Under the pieces are notes generated by a model. It was not told the DNA's origin and did not search any database. It saw only the letters and a program-made list of their open reading frames with translations. Of a stretch of DNA of 64,000 bases, positions 34,234-44,040 are shown in pieces. The stretch lies in the NCBI GenBank assembly GCA_009886755.1, contig QXYU01000009.1:1-64000 (forward strand). Reading direction: 5' to 3'. The stretch is from Flavobacteriaceae bacterium (GTDB lineage Bacteria; Bacteroidota; Bacteroidia; Flavobacteriales; Flavobacteriaceae). The translations under genes and the position numbers were made by a program. Positions within the stretch are counted from its first letter, which is position 1. Each line of letters begins with the position of its first letter.

Positions 34234-34938
34234 ATGAAGATTTCAGCCGCTTTTGATAAATTCATCTATGCTTTAATCATTGCAAACGTTTTAGCAATGA
34301 TTTTAGAATCGCATGTTTCCATACGAGAAGTCTACCATGCCTATTTTTATGTATTCGAGTTTGTATCCATTATTATTTTCTCTTTCGAATACCTATATCG
34401 TATTGGCGTTGGCTTTAGGGATGATGGAATGAAAGGGGTTTCTAAATACGTTTTTAGCACCTTTGGATTGATTGATTTGATATCCATACTTCCTTTCTAT
34501 CTGAACCAAGTAATAAGAGTTGATGGACGTTTTGTTCGGATCTTACGCTTGTTCCGATTGACTCGAATCTTTAAACTGGGGCGAGACAGTGCATCTCTCA
34601 AGCTTTTTGTTCAAGCGCTTTCTGCAGTTCGAAACGAATTAAAGTTCACGCTGTTTCTTTCCATTCTAACCATATTGTTCTCGGCTTCTGCTATTTACTT
34701 TTTGGAATCCGAAGCACAACCCGAAAAATTCAGTAGTATCACTGAGTCAATCTGGTGGGCAACCGTATCCCTAGCCACTGTAGGTTATGGTGATGTCTAT
34801 CCGATTACTGTTGGAGGTAAAGCCTTTGCCGCTGTGATCTCTCTTGTAGGTATTGGTGTGGTTGCCATCCCTACAGGTATTATCAGTGCCTCCTTTGTAG
34901 AAGAAATTATTGCCGCCAAACGAAGAAAAGAACGCTAG
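34234..34938 (+). CDS. Voltage-gated-type potassium channel (six-span ion transporter)
   Basis: A 234-residue channel of the ion-transport family. Spans S1-S3 precede the voltage-sensor-like S4, whose Arg repeat is seen in RFVRILRLFRLTRIFKLGR (about residues 107-125); S5, the pore helix SIWWATVSLATVGYGD with the selectivity filter TVGYGD (about 183-188), and S6 follow. The C-terminus is short with no RCK or cyclic-nucleotide domain. It should conduct K+ across the inner membrane. It starts 2 bases after the microprotein stop. About 60 bases separate it from crtI on the same strand. Confidence 0.92.
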   Translation: MKISAAFDKFIYALIIANVLAMILESHVSIREVYHAYFYVFEFVSIIIFSFEYLYRIGVGFRDDGMKGVSKYVFSTFGLIDLISILPFYLNQVIRVDGRFVRILRLFRLTRIFKLGRDSASLKLFVQALSAVRNELKFTLFLSILTILFSASAIYFLESEAQPEKFSSITESIWWATVSLATVGYGDVYPITVGGKAFAAVISLVGIGVVAIPTGIISASFVEEIIAAKRRKER

Positions 34939-34982
34939 CTCCGCATAATCAGCCCCAAACCTATCAACACTGTGTATTTACC

Positions 34983-34990
34983 TATATTTG
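34983..34990 (+). promoter_or_regulatory. -7 element of the crtI promoter
   Basis: TATATTTG, a perfect TAnnTTTG box, 7 bases before the crtI ATG. No TTG is found 18-21 bases upstream. The leader would be very short or absent. Confidence 0.4.
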
Positions 34991-34997
34991 TTCAACT

Positions 34998-36479
34998 ATG
35001 AAAAAAAAGATCCTAATTCTTGGGAGTGGTTTTTCGTCCCTCTCTGCCGCGAGCTATTTGGCCCAAATGGGACACCAAGTAGAAGTCTTCGAAAAAAATG
35101 ATACGTTGGGTGGCCGAGCTCGGCAACTAAAGCGCGATGGATTTACTTTTGATATGGGCCCTTCTTGGTATTGGATGCCAGATGTTTTCGAAAAATATTT
35201 TGCTGATTTTGGTAAAAAACCCTCTGATTATTACTCTTTAGAGCGCCTAGACCCAGGCTATCAAGTCTATTTTGGCGTCAATGACAGCATACCCATTGGA
35301 GACTCTCTTGATAAAATCTATAGAGTCTTTGAGAATGAAGAAAAAGGAAGTGGGAAAAAACTAAAAGCATTTATCGACGATGCAAAAACCAATTATGATA
35401 TTGCTATTTCCGACTTGGTTTACCGACCCGGGATTTCCCCTTTGGAACTCGTCACTCCTATAACCATCAAAAAAATACGCTATTTCCTTAGCAACATAAA
35501 AAATGAAGTGACGCGTGGCTTCAAAAATCCAAAGCTTCGACAGATTCTTCAATTCCCCGTTTTGTTTTTGGGAGCCAAACCCCAAAATACACCGGCCTTC
35601 TACAACTTTATGAATTTTGCCGATTTTGGATTGGGTACCTGGCATCCCGACAAAGGAATGTATGCTATAGTGAAAGCCATGGTGGCTGTTGCCAAAGAAC
35701 TTGGTGTTACCTTTCACACCAACAGCCCAGTGGAATCCATTCATGTTGAAAACGGTCGTGCTACAGGTATAACTACTAATGGAAAAAACATACAAGGAGA
35801 TTTCGTTTTGAGTGGTGCCGATTATCACCACACCGAAACCTTATTACCACAGCAATATCGTGTCTATAGTGAACGATACTGGGAGAAAAAGACCTTCGCG
35901 CCCAGTTCTCTTTTATTTTATGTAGGATTGGATAAAAAAGTTAAAAACGTTACCCATCACACCCTTTTCTTTGATGTTGATTTTGATCAGCATGCCCAGC
36001 AAATTTATGATCGCCCTGAATGGCCAACAGACCCTTTGTTCTATGCCAACTTCCCATCCATTACCGATCCCGACATGGCCCCAGAAGGAAAAGAAGCACT
36101 CTTCCTACTGATCCCGATTGCTCCGGGTATTGAAGACACCCAAGCCCATCGCAATCAGTATTTTGATATTGTAATTGATCGAATGGAACGCCTTACCAAG
36201 CAAACCATCCGCCCGCATATTCTTTTTCAGGAATCATTTTGTGTCAACGATTTTGTAAGTGAATACAACTCATACAAGGGCAATGCCTACGGAATGGCAA
36301 ACACGCTTCTGCAAACGGCTTTTCTTCGCCCAAAGCTTAAAAGCAAAAAAGTAGATGGCTTGTATTTCAGTGGTCAGCTTACGGTTCCAGGTCCTGGTGT
36401 GCCTCCAGCTCTAATTTCTGGAAAGCTCGTTTCGGGACTGATTGAAGAGGCTATTTATAATCAATCACCCACCAAATAA
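34998..36479 (+). CDS. crtI: Phytoene desaturase
   Basis: A 493-residue CrtI flavoprotein. The FAD site ILGSGFSSLSAASYLAQMGH is at 6-25 with VFEKNDTLGGRARQL next, then FDMGPSWYWMPDVF, and the C-terminal LYFSGQLTVPGPGVPPALISG, which is the bacterial phytoene desaturase signature in Bacteroidota form. It carries out the four desaturations from phytoene to lycopene at the membrane. In most flavobacteria crtI is followed directly by crtB; here the next gene is an unrelated convergent one whose end overlaps crtI by 29 bases. Confidence 0.93.
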   Translation: MKKKILILGSGFSSLSAASYLAQMGHQVEVFEKNDTLGGRARQLKRDGFTFDMGPSWYWMPDVFEKYFADFGKKPSDYYSLERLDPGYQVYFGVNDSIPIGDSLDKIYRVFENEEKGSGKKLKAFIDDAKTNYDIAISDLVYRPGISPLELVTPITIKKIRYFLSNIKNEVTRGFKNPKLRQILQFPVLFLGAKPQNTPAFYNFMNFADFGLGTWHPDKGMYAIVKAMVAVAKELGVTFHTNSPVESIHVENGRATGITTNGKNIQGDFVLSGADYHHTETLLPQQYRVYSERYWEKKTFAPSSLLFYVGLDKKVKNVTHHTLFFDVDFDQHAQQIYDRPEWPTDPLFYANFPSITDPDMAPEGKEALFLLIPIAPGIEDTQAHRNQYFDIVIDRMERLTKQTIRPHILFQESFCVNDFVSEYNSYKGNAYGMANTLLQTAFLRPKLKSKKVDGLYFSGQLTVPGPGVPPALISGKLVSGLIEEAIYNQSPTK

Positions 36480-37305
36480 TCTCAATTTCTTCGTCTTTTT
36501 CTGTGAGTACTGAGTCCAACATTTGAATGCTTTTTTCAAGTACAGCCAGATAATCTTTTGTCTGGGGTATGATGCTCTCACTCCACAAATTGAGCCTTTT
36601 GAATAGATTGTATTTAATGAATTTATCTTTCTGTATATAACTTCTGTTTTCTATCCAAAATAAAGGGTCGTCAACATCTACACTTTTCAAATCAAAAACC
36701 CAGTGGCTTCCAATTCTATCAGTAAATTGGTTAACATACGATTCTTCTATTTTACCCGTATTCTCAATTAAATATTGCAAATCACTTCCATCATAGGTCT
36801 CTGTCATTTGCTTGCCAATCTCCGTGTCCAATAATCGAAAAGTACCATCTAATTTTATGGCATCATAAGTAACTCTCGGCGGGTCAAAAGGCATTCTTTG
36901 TGTATACCCTCCCATTGGAGCATAAAGCTCAATACTTCCATCATCATCTTCGTAAAAATCAATAAAGATACTGTCGTTATCGGTTTCCCAACTGTCATAT
37001 TGGTATTTATACATCTCTTGAACGTAATCCATAATATCGGCATATTCCTCAGTATATGCTTTGATCTTTTCAATCTCCTCTCTGAGATTATTTAGGTTTT
37101 CAATTCCGTCTTGACGGTCTCCAAAACTCTCCCCCTGTCGTTCCACTGAAAAGGAAATCAATACGCCAAAAAATACAACTAAAAATTCTACAAAGGCTTT
37201 TTTAAAACGATCAAAGAAATCTTGAGCGTCAAAACGATCTCCTAAAGTAATGAGTTGAATGAACCAACTGGTATCCTCCTTTTTTATTCCTTTTTTATCG
37301 GACAT
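36451..37305 (-). CDS. Membrane protein of unknown function (DUF6090-like)
   Basis: A 284-residue protein with a soluble basic N-terminus, one hydrophobic span (FVEFLVVFFGVLISFSVER, about 37-55) and a long, acidic, mainly helical extracytoplasmic part with many Tyr, Glu and Asp. The FLVVFFGVLISF.VE pattern followed by a coiled region with EEIEKIKAY resembles the DUF6090 group of Bacteroidota membrane proteins, a low-confidence match. No catalytic motif is seen. Upstream TATATTTA may be a weak promoter. Its 3' end overlaps that of crtI by 29 bases. Confidence 0.6.
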   Translation of the reverse strand: MSDKKGIKKEDTSWFIQLITLGDRFDAQDFFDRFKKAFVEFLVVFFGVLISFSVERQGESFGDRQDGIENLNNLREEIEKIKAYTEEYADIMDYVQEMYKYQYDSWETDNDSIFIDFYEDDDGSIELYAPMGGYTQRMPFDPPRVTYDAIKLDGTFRLLDTEIGKQMTETYDGSDLQYLIENTGKIEESYVNQFTDRIGSHWVFDLKSVDVDDPLFWIENRSYIQKDKFIKYNLFKRLNLWSESIIPQTKDYLAVLEKSIQMLDSVLTEKDEEIEIIWWVIDYK

Positions 37306-37337
37306 AAATATAGTATTCAGTTATAGTAGCTAAAATA

Positions 37338-40064
37338 CTAATTTCCTTTTTTGTTTTGTAGAAAGCTCTTGTTTGGGGATAAAATCTCTGTTATCAGATC
37401 GTGAAGTAGTGCTTCAAAAGGCTGAATTTTTTCAAGTGTCAATATGGTTTCAGAACTTTTCCCCCAGCCCAAAGGCGCAAAGGTCTTTTTTGCTTTCAAG
37501 GCATACACTCCTGCTTGAACCTCTGCTTCAGGTTTTTGCTGGAGGTATTGGTAAGCATAAGTCAAAACCTGAAAAGCTACCGCTGTTTTGGGATCCTCAA
37601 AATCCAAAGCGGTAGGATCGAGTTTCAAAGCGTTGGTTGCCACATTACCCGTCTTGTAGTCTATAATTCGGACCTGACCATTAAGAACGTCAATTCGATC
37701 TATCGTTCCTCGTAAATGAATGGGGAAATCAAATCCTGGTAAGGGTATCTCCATCGAAAAGCGATCTTCCAATGCCAATACCTCTAAGGTGTTTCCTGAA
37801 GCAACCAAGGCTTTTTCATAATTCAAAAAGCGTTCACAATGCGCCCGTAGTACTTCAAAAATAAGATGATTTTTCCCTTGAAATGCACTATCCCTTCCAT
37901 ACACTTCTTTAAAATGTGCTCGAAGACAATCCAACAATTGGCTTTGCATTGTGATGTAGTCCTTTTCTGATAGTTTTTTGTTTACATAGGGGGTAAACAA
38001 CGTTTCTAAAACAGCATGTAATATCGTTCCTTGGTCTCTATGAGAAACTATGGCTTCGGCTTCTTTTAGTGTGGAAATTCCCAGAACCCGTTCTTCATAG
38101 AAGACTATCGGGTCTCGGAGATAAAGGGTTAATGCCGAAGGAGAAAAGCCCTGTGTTGCTATTTCTTGCAGGCGTTGTAGTAATAAGGGTGACTTCTGAA
38201 TTTCATGTTCTGCACTATCTGCGGCAGTGTATTCTGCTTGAAGTTGGGCTTTTTGGAATTGATGAGCCGGTTGACAAAAGTGCTCCAATTGATAGATAAA
38301 TCGACTGGGGGCTCCTCCACCCAATCCTTCTTGGGTAGCATTATATAATAAATAGATGTCGTGCGATCGCTGCAACAAACGATAGAAATGATAGGTGAAA
38401 ATGGCATCTTTTTCCTGATAAGTCGGAACTCCAAATTCTTTTTTCACCTCAAAAGGTAAAAAACTGTTATTCACTTTTCCAGCAGGCAACTGTCCTTCAT
38501 TAAGGTGGGTTACGATAACCCGGTCGAAATCCAACAAACGGGTTTCCAACAAGCCCATGATTTGCAATCCCTTGGTTGCATCGCCTTTCAAATCCTGTGT
38601 TTCGCGTTGCAGCAAATCCTTGAAAAATGTTTTTACAAGCGAAAGGCTGTCCAGAATATCAGTTGCACTGGTGGTGTCTAGCAGTTGGTTCAGTATAACT
38701 TCTAACGCATAGAAATTGGACTCATAGTTTGGATTGGGTTGGGTTTTATAAAAAAAGGCTTGAAGCTCAATGGAAAGCAAATGCATACGCATAAGTAATT
38801 CTGTGGCATTCTGAAACGGAGCAAAAAGGAATTGCCAGTCCGAATGATCAAACCATGCCAAAAGCTGAGAACGATTCAAAAAGGTTTGATTTCTTTTTAT
38901 AGCTCGTTCCAGAGGTTCTTTAACGGATATCCCTAAAGGACTCAAATAGTGATGAAAAAATGCCGAGTGCATCAATTTCTCCAAGGCATCCAAACGGAGA
39001 CGATCAGATTCAAGTGCCTCCAAGCAGTCCAACCATTGAATGAAAAGATCAGCCGCCGGAGTCTGGATAAGACTATATCCCATGGTCACATTCCAGTCTT
39101 GAAAAGAAGTCTCAAAACCTGAAAGGGTCGGTACCAAATAACTTTCATCACCCAAGACCAAAGCTATCTTCTCCTCTGGATAGGCTTGTGTTAATTGCTG
39201 TGCCAGTTGCGCTGCATATTTCACTTGACTGATGGAATGATCCGACGCAATACATTGGATGGATTTTTTTTCGGCAAAGGTGCTCTTCTGCCATTGGGGC
39301 TTTTTGCCGCGCAGAGACTTCCATTCTTGGAAATACCGTCGGATAAAATATCCACTGGCATGACTCGAATGCTCATAAAATACGGGGTCAATATCCCACA
39401 AGACTTGCCCGCGCTGCTGACTAATTATTTCTTGAAACAGCAGCGCCTCGGATTGGGTTAAGGCGTTGAATCCTATTAGATAATGGTATTGTTCTGTATG
39501 TTCGAGATAGAGTGAAAGGTTCTCCACCGATTCAGAAAATAAAAGGCCTAAAAATCCAAGTTTATCATGCAACAGCCCTTCCGTGAAATGGCGGAATAAA
39601 TCCGGGAGCTGTTTCCAAAACTGGATATAATTCTTCACCAAAGGCGTTTGCTGGTCTTTTTGCGCCCATTGTTTGAGGGTTTCCACCTCCGTTAGATAAC
39701 GGAAAATTTGATCTTGCGGAACACGATGCGCACATAAGTCGTTGAAATCCTGAAGCATTACAGGTGCCCAGTTCAAAAACTGCTCAAAATTATCTTGTTG
39801 TTTTCCAGGAACTACGGCACAGTAGCTTTCATAGCATCGTAAAAGCAACTGATGCGGCGCAAGCTTCTGTAATCCGGAAAGTTCCCCAACAAATTCGGTA
39901 ATGGAGTGAATCTCTGGACTCAAACTGGGTATTTCCAACGATTCCATTATGGCTTGTCGCAAAAAACGGGAAGCACGCTGGGAAGGCAATACAATCTTGA
40001 GTGAAGCCAATGGTTTTTCCGATTGGATCAGTTTTTTAGCGACATGCGTAAGAAAGGCTTCCAT
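37338..40064 (-). CDS. addB: AddB-like PD-(D/E)XK nuclease/helicase-like subunit
   Basis: A 908-residue protein. The N-terminus (LKIVLPSQRASRFLRQAI) has the altered Walker region of AddB-type proteins with no intact GxxGxGKT, the middle is a degenerate UvrD-like fold, and the C-terminus holds a RecB-type nuclease domain with RGTIDRIDVLNGQVRIIDYKTGN, in which the GTIDRID Asp and IIDYKTG Asp and Lys are the active-site residues. It pairs with the full UvrD-type helicase 8 bases upstream, so together they should form an AddAB-like double-strand-break processing enzyme. I see no obvious four-Cys iron-sulfur set around the nuclease domain. Confidence 0.82.
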   Translation of the reverse strand: MEAFLTHVAKKLIQSEKPLASLKIVLPSQRASRFLRQAIMESLEIPSLSPEIHSITEFVGELSGLQKLAPHQLLLRCYESYCAVVPGKQQDNFEQFLNWAPVMLQDFNDLCAHRVPQDQIFRYLTEVETLKQWAQKDQQTPLVKNYIQFWKQLPDLFRHFTEGLLHDKLGFLGLLFSESVENLSLYLEHTEQYHYLIGFNALTQSEALLFQEIISQQRGQVLWDIDPVFYEHSSHASGYFIRRYFQEWKSLRGKKPQWQKSTFAEKKSIQCIASDHSISQVKYAAQLAQQLTQAYPEEKIALVLGDESYLVPTLSGFETSFQDWNVTMGYSLIQTPAADLFIQWLDCLEALESDRLRLDALEKLMHSAFFHHYLSPLGISVKEPLERAIKRNQTFLNRSQLLAWFDHSDWQFLFAPFQNATELLMRMHLLSIELQAFFYKTQPNPNYESNFYALEVILNQLLDTTSATDILDSLSLVKTFFKDLLQRETQDLKGDATKGLQIMGLLETRLLDFDRVIVTHLNEGQLPAGKVNNSFLPFEVKKEFGVPTYQEKDAIFTYHFYRLLQRSHDIYLLYNATQEGLGGGAPSRFIYQLEHFCQPAHQFQKAQLQAEYTAADSAEHEIQKSPLLLQRLQEIATQGFSPSALTLYLRDPIVFYEERVLGISTLKEAEAIVSHRDQGTILHAVLETLFTPYVNKKLSEKDYITMQSQLLDCLRAHFKEVYGRDSAFQGKNHLIFEVLRAHCERFLNYEKALVASGNTLEVLALEDRFSMEIPLPGFDFPIHLRGTIDRIDVLNGQVRIIDYKTGNVATNALKLDPTALDFEDPKTAVAFQVLTYAYQYLQQKPEAEVQAGVYALKAKKTFAPLGWGKSSETILTLEKIQPFEALLHDLITEILSPNKSFLQNKKGN

Positions 40065-40072
40065 AGGGCTAA

Positions 40073-43000
40073 TTAGACAGATTCAACATTGACTTGGGAT
40101 TCCATATAAACTAAATAGCGAGCGCGAACTTCATATCCCATACGCTCAATGACATCCGCATAGGCGGCTATCTGCTTCCGGTCTTTGGCCTGTGGGCTTC
40201 CTGTTTTAAAATCAATCAACACCGCTTGATTTCCCTCAATCACTACCCGATCCGGACGAACCAATAGTCCTCCAGGAAGCAAAATATCTCGTTCTATCCA
40301 AAGTGTGGCAGCCGAATCAAAGGCCAGCGCTAATTTAGGATGAGTCATTACCTCGTGAACCAAAGCTTCTGTTTTATCTCTATTAGAAGCCTCCAGCCGC
40401 CCACTTCGAAGGGCTTCCGAGATTACATACTCCAACTGTTCCGGGACCTTTATTTTTCCTAATAAATCATGTATTAAAATTCCAAAATCGCGAGCAGCTT
40501 GGTCAAATCTTCGTTCAAACAGCAAACGATTCCGCCAATGAAGATTATTTTTCATTTTGACTTTCAGCAATAAATTTTCAGTGGACTCTTCTTCTGGAAG
40601 GGGCGCGACATCGCTCCAATAATAGATGTCGGGTAGGGTTTCTCCACCTTGTTGTTTTTCTAGAAAATCTTGAAGCAAGGAATCAAAACTAGGGTGGGAT
40701 GGTTTTTTCTCCACCGTTCGAGTAATCAAATGAAGTTGTGCCACCGCGCGGGTACATCCCACATACAATACATTCAACGCATCCAAAGCTGAAGCCCTTT
40801 GAGCCGACTCTTTTACCACCGCACCCATCGGACCGTATTGATCTAACGATTCGCTAAACGGAAAACGAGCCCAAGAGGTTTCTAAGTCGTCAAATTCTGC
40901 TAATGGATACCAAACCTGATCCCGTATGCTCGGCTGCAAAGAATCTTCTAAAAAAGGATAAATCACTACTTCAAACTCCAAGCCTTTGGACTTATGGACT
41001 GTCATCACTTGAATGGCTTCTGAGTTTTCCGGCAACTGAATTGTAAGCTTTTCGCTTTCCCGTTCCCAAAAAGTCAAAAAATCTCTGGGATGAGAAGAAA
41101 ACTGTTGGCTTTGTGAAAAAACAACGTCTAAAAAACGTTGCAAGTAAACATCACTTCTTAAGAGAAAATCAAAGTGTTCAATACTATACTCTATCGCTTC
41201 ATACACTGAAAGCGATCGAAGATGCTCCCAATTGAGCTTCAAGTTAAATTCTTTGTTGAGCCGCTTGAAAAAAAGACCGCTGCTTTGCTTAAGGTGGGAA
41301 CTTATAAAATCGTGATAATCTGTACTCGATTCTTTCTGCTCCCAAATCCAACCAAGGATCTCTTTCATGGCATTTCGATCTTTGGGAAAACATATCAATT
41401 GAAGCAACTGAATTAAAACGCCTACTTGTTTTGAATTTACCAGTAAAAGGGAATCCGTGGAGAGTACTGGTAGGGACTGCTCCTGTAGATGCTCAACCAA
41501 GATGCGTGCTTGCTTTTTATTACGTATCAAAACCACCATGTCCTTCCAAGCATACCCTTGCTTGCGTAATTCTTTGACCAATCCCACAACCTTTTCTCCA
41601 TAGAGCACTCCTCGTTCTGCTGCAGTTTTTACCGCTTCGATACGGTGAATGGCAACCGTTCCGCCTTTTTTGTCATTTGATTTTTGAATCACTGATTCTG
41701 AAAACAGTTTTTGGTGCTGCGGGTCTTTGAGTGCCTTCGCTGCATCGGTAAAAAATTGATTGTTAAAAGCTATCAGTTGATCGTAGCTCCGATAGTTTTT
41801 TTCCAAACGATGGATTTCTGGCGGTACTGAAAAGTTTGTTTTTTTATTGAGTAAATCAAAAAACTGCTGAACATCGCCCCCACGCCAACGATAAATGGCT
41901 TGCTTGGGATCTCCCACAAGAACAAGGGAGTTGTTAGGGTCGCTTTCAATCGCATTGGCTACAAGTGGCACTAAATTATGCCATTGTAAGACCGAAGTAT
42001 CTTGAAACTCATCAATGAAATAATGGCGATAGCGGCTTCCCAAACGCTCGTAAATAAAAGGGACGGGCTGTTCTTGTACAATGGCCGCAATCCGTTCGTT
42101 AAACCGACTCAGAAGACGTCGGTTTTGGAGCTGTTGCTCGGATTCGAGAGCCTGACCTAAAGCACCCAACAATGACAACGGTACCCACTGTCCTTCCAAA
42201 GCTCTCAAAAAAAGATATTCGAAGGTATCGGCCTGAGTCTGTTGATACGCTTCATGCAAAGCAGGTATAAGTTGTTGAATTTTACCTACTAAATCTGAGG
42301 ATGTATTTTTCTTGTAAAAGCCTTCGCCCTGTTCCAACTGTTTGCCCAATTGGTTCTTAGAAAATCCTTTTATCGTTTTTGTGTCATGCTGTCCCAAGGC
42401 ACTTAGCCTCTTAAAATGGTTGATCAGCAAGCCTCTTGGAAATTCTTTTTCTGTTAAGCCAGCCGCTCGTAAGCGATCCGAAATTCTTGTGGCTACCGCC
42501 ATGATTTGTTCAGCAAGACGCTGCTTCCGTTCTCGAATTCGACGTCGGTCCTCTTCAAAGGTTTGCAAAGACCTTTGCTGCAATACCTGCAGGGGGATAC
42601 GGTCATTTTCATTTAATAAGATGGGAGCAAATTCATTCAGATCAATACTGACATCCCAACTTTTTCCATCATTTATTTTTTGAAGGCTGAACTGTGTCAA
42701 CAACTGTGTGAGCTCCTTGGACACACCTACTTTTTCAATTAATTGATCTACAATTTCTCGGATAAATGACTTGCTATCGATGATGACTTCAAAACTATGC
42801 GAAAGACCCAAATCAAAAGCAAAGGTACGTATGACTCCATGGGTAAAACTGTCTAAAGTGGTTACTTCAAAGGCTCCAAAATTATGCAGCAGCGAATGTA
42901 ACTTGGTCTGGGCGCGCCATTGCAATTCGGTATCACTCAACTCCAAACTGCTCTTAAGATCTTGAGTCATTGAATGAGAATTACCCGTAGCCAATAGAGA

Positions 43001-43186
43001 CAATACTTCGAGAATTCGTTCTTTCATCTCGTTGACCGCCTTATTGGTAAAAGTCATGGCTAACATATATTGATAGCTGTCTTTTTGCGGTGTGGCCAAA
43101 AGCTGTTGCATATACTGGAAAACCAAGGTGTAGGTTTTTCCAGATCCAGCAGAGGCATTGATAATATGAAATCCTTTTTGTGGCAT
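40073..43186 (-). CDS. addA: AddA-like UvrD helicase-nuclease subunit
   Basis: A 1037-residue superfamily 1A helicase. Walker A is NASAGSGKTYTL (9-20), motif II DEFQDTSVLQW, motif III GDPKQAIYRWRGGD, motif V MTVHKSKGLEFEVV, and VLYVGCTRA motif VI. The C-terminus has a RecB-family nuclease domain with RPDRVVIEGNQAVLIDFKTGS. Together with the AddB-like protein it should resect double-strand breaks and load RecA. The two genes are 8 bases apart. TACATTTA about 20 bases before the ATG is a possible -7 element. Confidence 0.88.
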   Translation of the reverse strand: MPQKGFHIINASAGSGKTYTLVFQYMQQLLATPQKDSYQYMLAMTFTNKAVNEMKERILEVLSLLATGNSHSMTQDLKSSLELSDTELQWRAQTKLHSLLHNFGAFEVTTLDSFTHGVIRTFAFDLGLSHSFEVIIDSKSFIREIVDQLIEKVGVSKELTQLLTQFSLQKINDGKSWDVSIDLNEFAPILLNENDRIPLQVLQQRSLQTFEEDRRRIRERKQRLAEQIMAVATRISDRLRAAGLTEKEFPRGLLINHFKRLSALGQHDTKTIKGFSKNQLGKQLEQGEGFYKKNTSSDLVGKIQQLIPALHEAYQQTQADTFEYLFLRALEGQWVPLSLLGALGQALESEQQLQNRRLLSRFNERIAAIVQEQPVPFIYERLGSRYRHYFIDEFQDTSVLQWHNLVPLVANAIESDPNNSLVLVGDPKQAIYRWRGGDVQQFFDLLNKKTNFSVPPEIHRLEKNYRSYDQLIAFNNQFFTDAAKALKDPQHQKLFSESVIQKSNDKKGGTVAIHRIEAVKTAAERGVLYGEKVVGLVKELRKQGYAWKDMVVLIRNKKQARILVEHLQEQSLPVLSTDSLLLVNSKQVGVLIQLLQLICFPKDRNAMKEILGWIWEQKESSTDYHDFISSHLKQSSGLFFKRLNKEFNLKLNWEHLRSLSVYEAIEYSIEHFDFLLRSDVYLQRFLDVVFSQSQQFSSHPRDFLTFWERESEKLTIQLPENSEAIQVMTVHKSKGLEFEVVIYPFLEDSLQPSIRDQVWYPLAEFDDLETSWARFPFSESLDQYGPMGAVVKESAQRASALDALNVLYVGCTRAVAQLHLITRTVEKKPSHPSFDSLLQDFLEKQQGGETLPDIYYWSDVAPLPEEESTENLLLKVKMKNNLHWRNRLLFERRFDQAARDFGILIHDLLGKIKVPEQLEYVISEALRSGRLEASNRDKTEALVHEVMTHPKLALAFDSAATLWIERDILLPGGLLVRPDRVVIEGNQAVLIDFKTGSPQAKDRKQIAAYADVIERMGYEVRARYLVYMESQVNVESV

Positions 43187-43252
43187 TAGCGTTGGGTTCC
43201 TAAATGTACACTTTTTGAAAGCAGTCCACCAATGGCTTTATAAAAGAAGTTC

Positions 43253-43260
43253 TATTTTTG
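43253..43260 (+). promoter_or_regulatory. -7 element of the sodA promoter
   Basis: TATTTTTG, a perfect TAnnTTTG box, 22 bases before the sodA ATG. The -33 position is poor (ATG in place of TTG). Confidence 0.5.
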
Positions 43261-43282
43261 TAGAAACCTAAAAAAATAAATT

Positions 43283-43891
43283 ATGCCGTTTGAATTACCT
43301 GCGCTTCCCTATGCCCACGATGCATTGGAGCCACACATCGACACTAAGACTATGGAGATACACCATGGAAAACACCACCAAGGATACACCACAAAACTCA
43401 ATGCCGCTATTGAAGGAACAGCAGCAGCCGGTCAATTCATCGAGGAAATTCTCGGAGGACTGGACATGAGTAATGGTGCTGTTCGCAACAATGGAGGTGG
43501 CTATTACAACCACTGTTTGTTCTGGGAAATTCTAAGTCCCAACGGAGGAGGAACCCCTTCTGGAGATTTGGCTACTGCTATTGATCAGAGTTTTGGTTCT
43601 TTCGAAGCTTTCAAAACTGCTTTTTCTAACGCAGCAGCTACTCAATTTGGTTCGGGCTGGGCTTGGCTTTGCGTTGACAAAGATGGAACGCTTGAAGTCT
43701 GTGGCACACCCAACCAAGACAATCCACTCATGCCAGGTGTTGGCTGTGGAGGAACGCCTATTTTAGGAATTGATGTTTGGGAACACGCCTATTACTTGAA
43801 TTATCAGAATCGTCGTCCTGACTATATCAATGCTTTTTTCAGTGTTATTAACTGGGAGGAAGTAGGAAAACGCTTCGAGACAAACCGATAG
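43283..43891 (+). CDS. sodA: Superoxide dismutase, Fe/Mn type
   Basis: A 202-residue Fe/Mn superoxide dismutase. The first metal His is in [12 protein letters not shown] (about 26-37), the second in [14 protein letters not shown], and Asp and His of [19 protein letters not shown] complete the site. There is no signal peptide, so it is cytosolic; it removes superoxide. The Gly/Ala pattern GSGWAWL and the usual length match Bacteroidota enzymes, often of Mn type or able to use either metal; I cannot separate them. Single-gene transcript with its own -7 box and a strong terminator. Confidence 0.95.
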   Translation: MPFELPALPYAHDALEPHIDTKTMEIHHGKHHQGYTTKLNAAIEGTAAAGQFIEEILGGLDMSNGAVRNNGGGYYNHCLFWEILSPNGGGTPSGDLATAIDQSFGSFEAFKTAFSNAAATQFGSGWAWLCVDKDGTLEVCGTPNQDNPLMPGVGCGGTPILGIDVWEHAYYLNYQNRRPDYINAFFSVINWEEVGKRFETNR

Positions 43892-43896
43892 AAAAT

Positions 43897-43926
43897 AAAA
43901 AAGGAGGAATAAATTCCTCCTTTTTT
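43897..43926. terminator. Bidirectional intrinsic terminator for sodA and purF
   Basis: AAAAAAGGAGGAAT (43897-43910), loop AA, ATTCCTCCTTTTTT (43913-43926): 14 exact complementary bases, so a strong hairpin followed by T-run on either strand. It lies 5 bases after the sodA stop and 115 bases past the end of the opposite purF. Confidence 0.85.
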
Positions 43927-44040
43927 GCCCCAAATCTTACCATGAACTTAACCTACTTATGTTCTGGTTTTGTAAAGATCTGTTTTTACCCTTTCATACC
44001 CCTAAAATATCGTTGAAATACAGTTATTTCGGATTATCGG

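Noticed and set aside
35361-35831. 156-codon minus-strand frame inside crtI
   Set aside because: Antisense shadow of a conserved gene; its translation is rich in Gly, His and Ser without domain signals.
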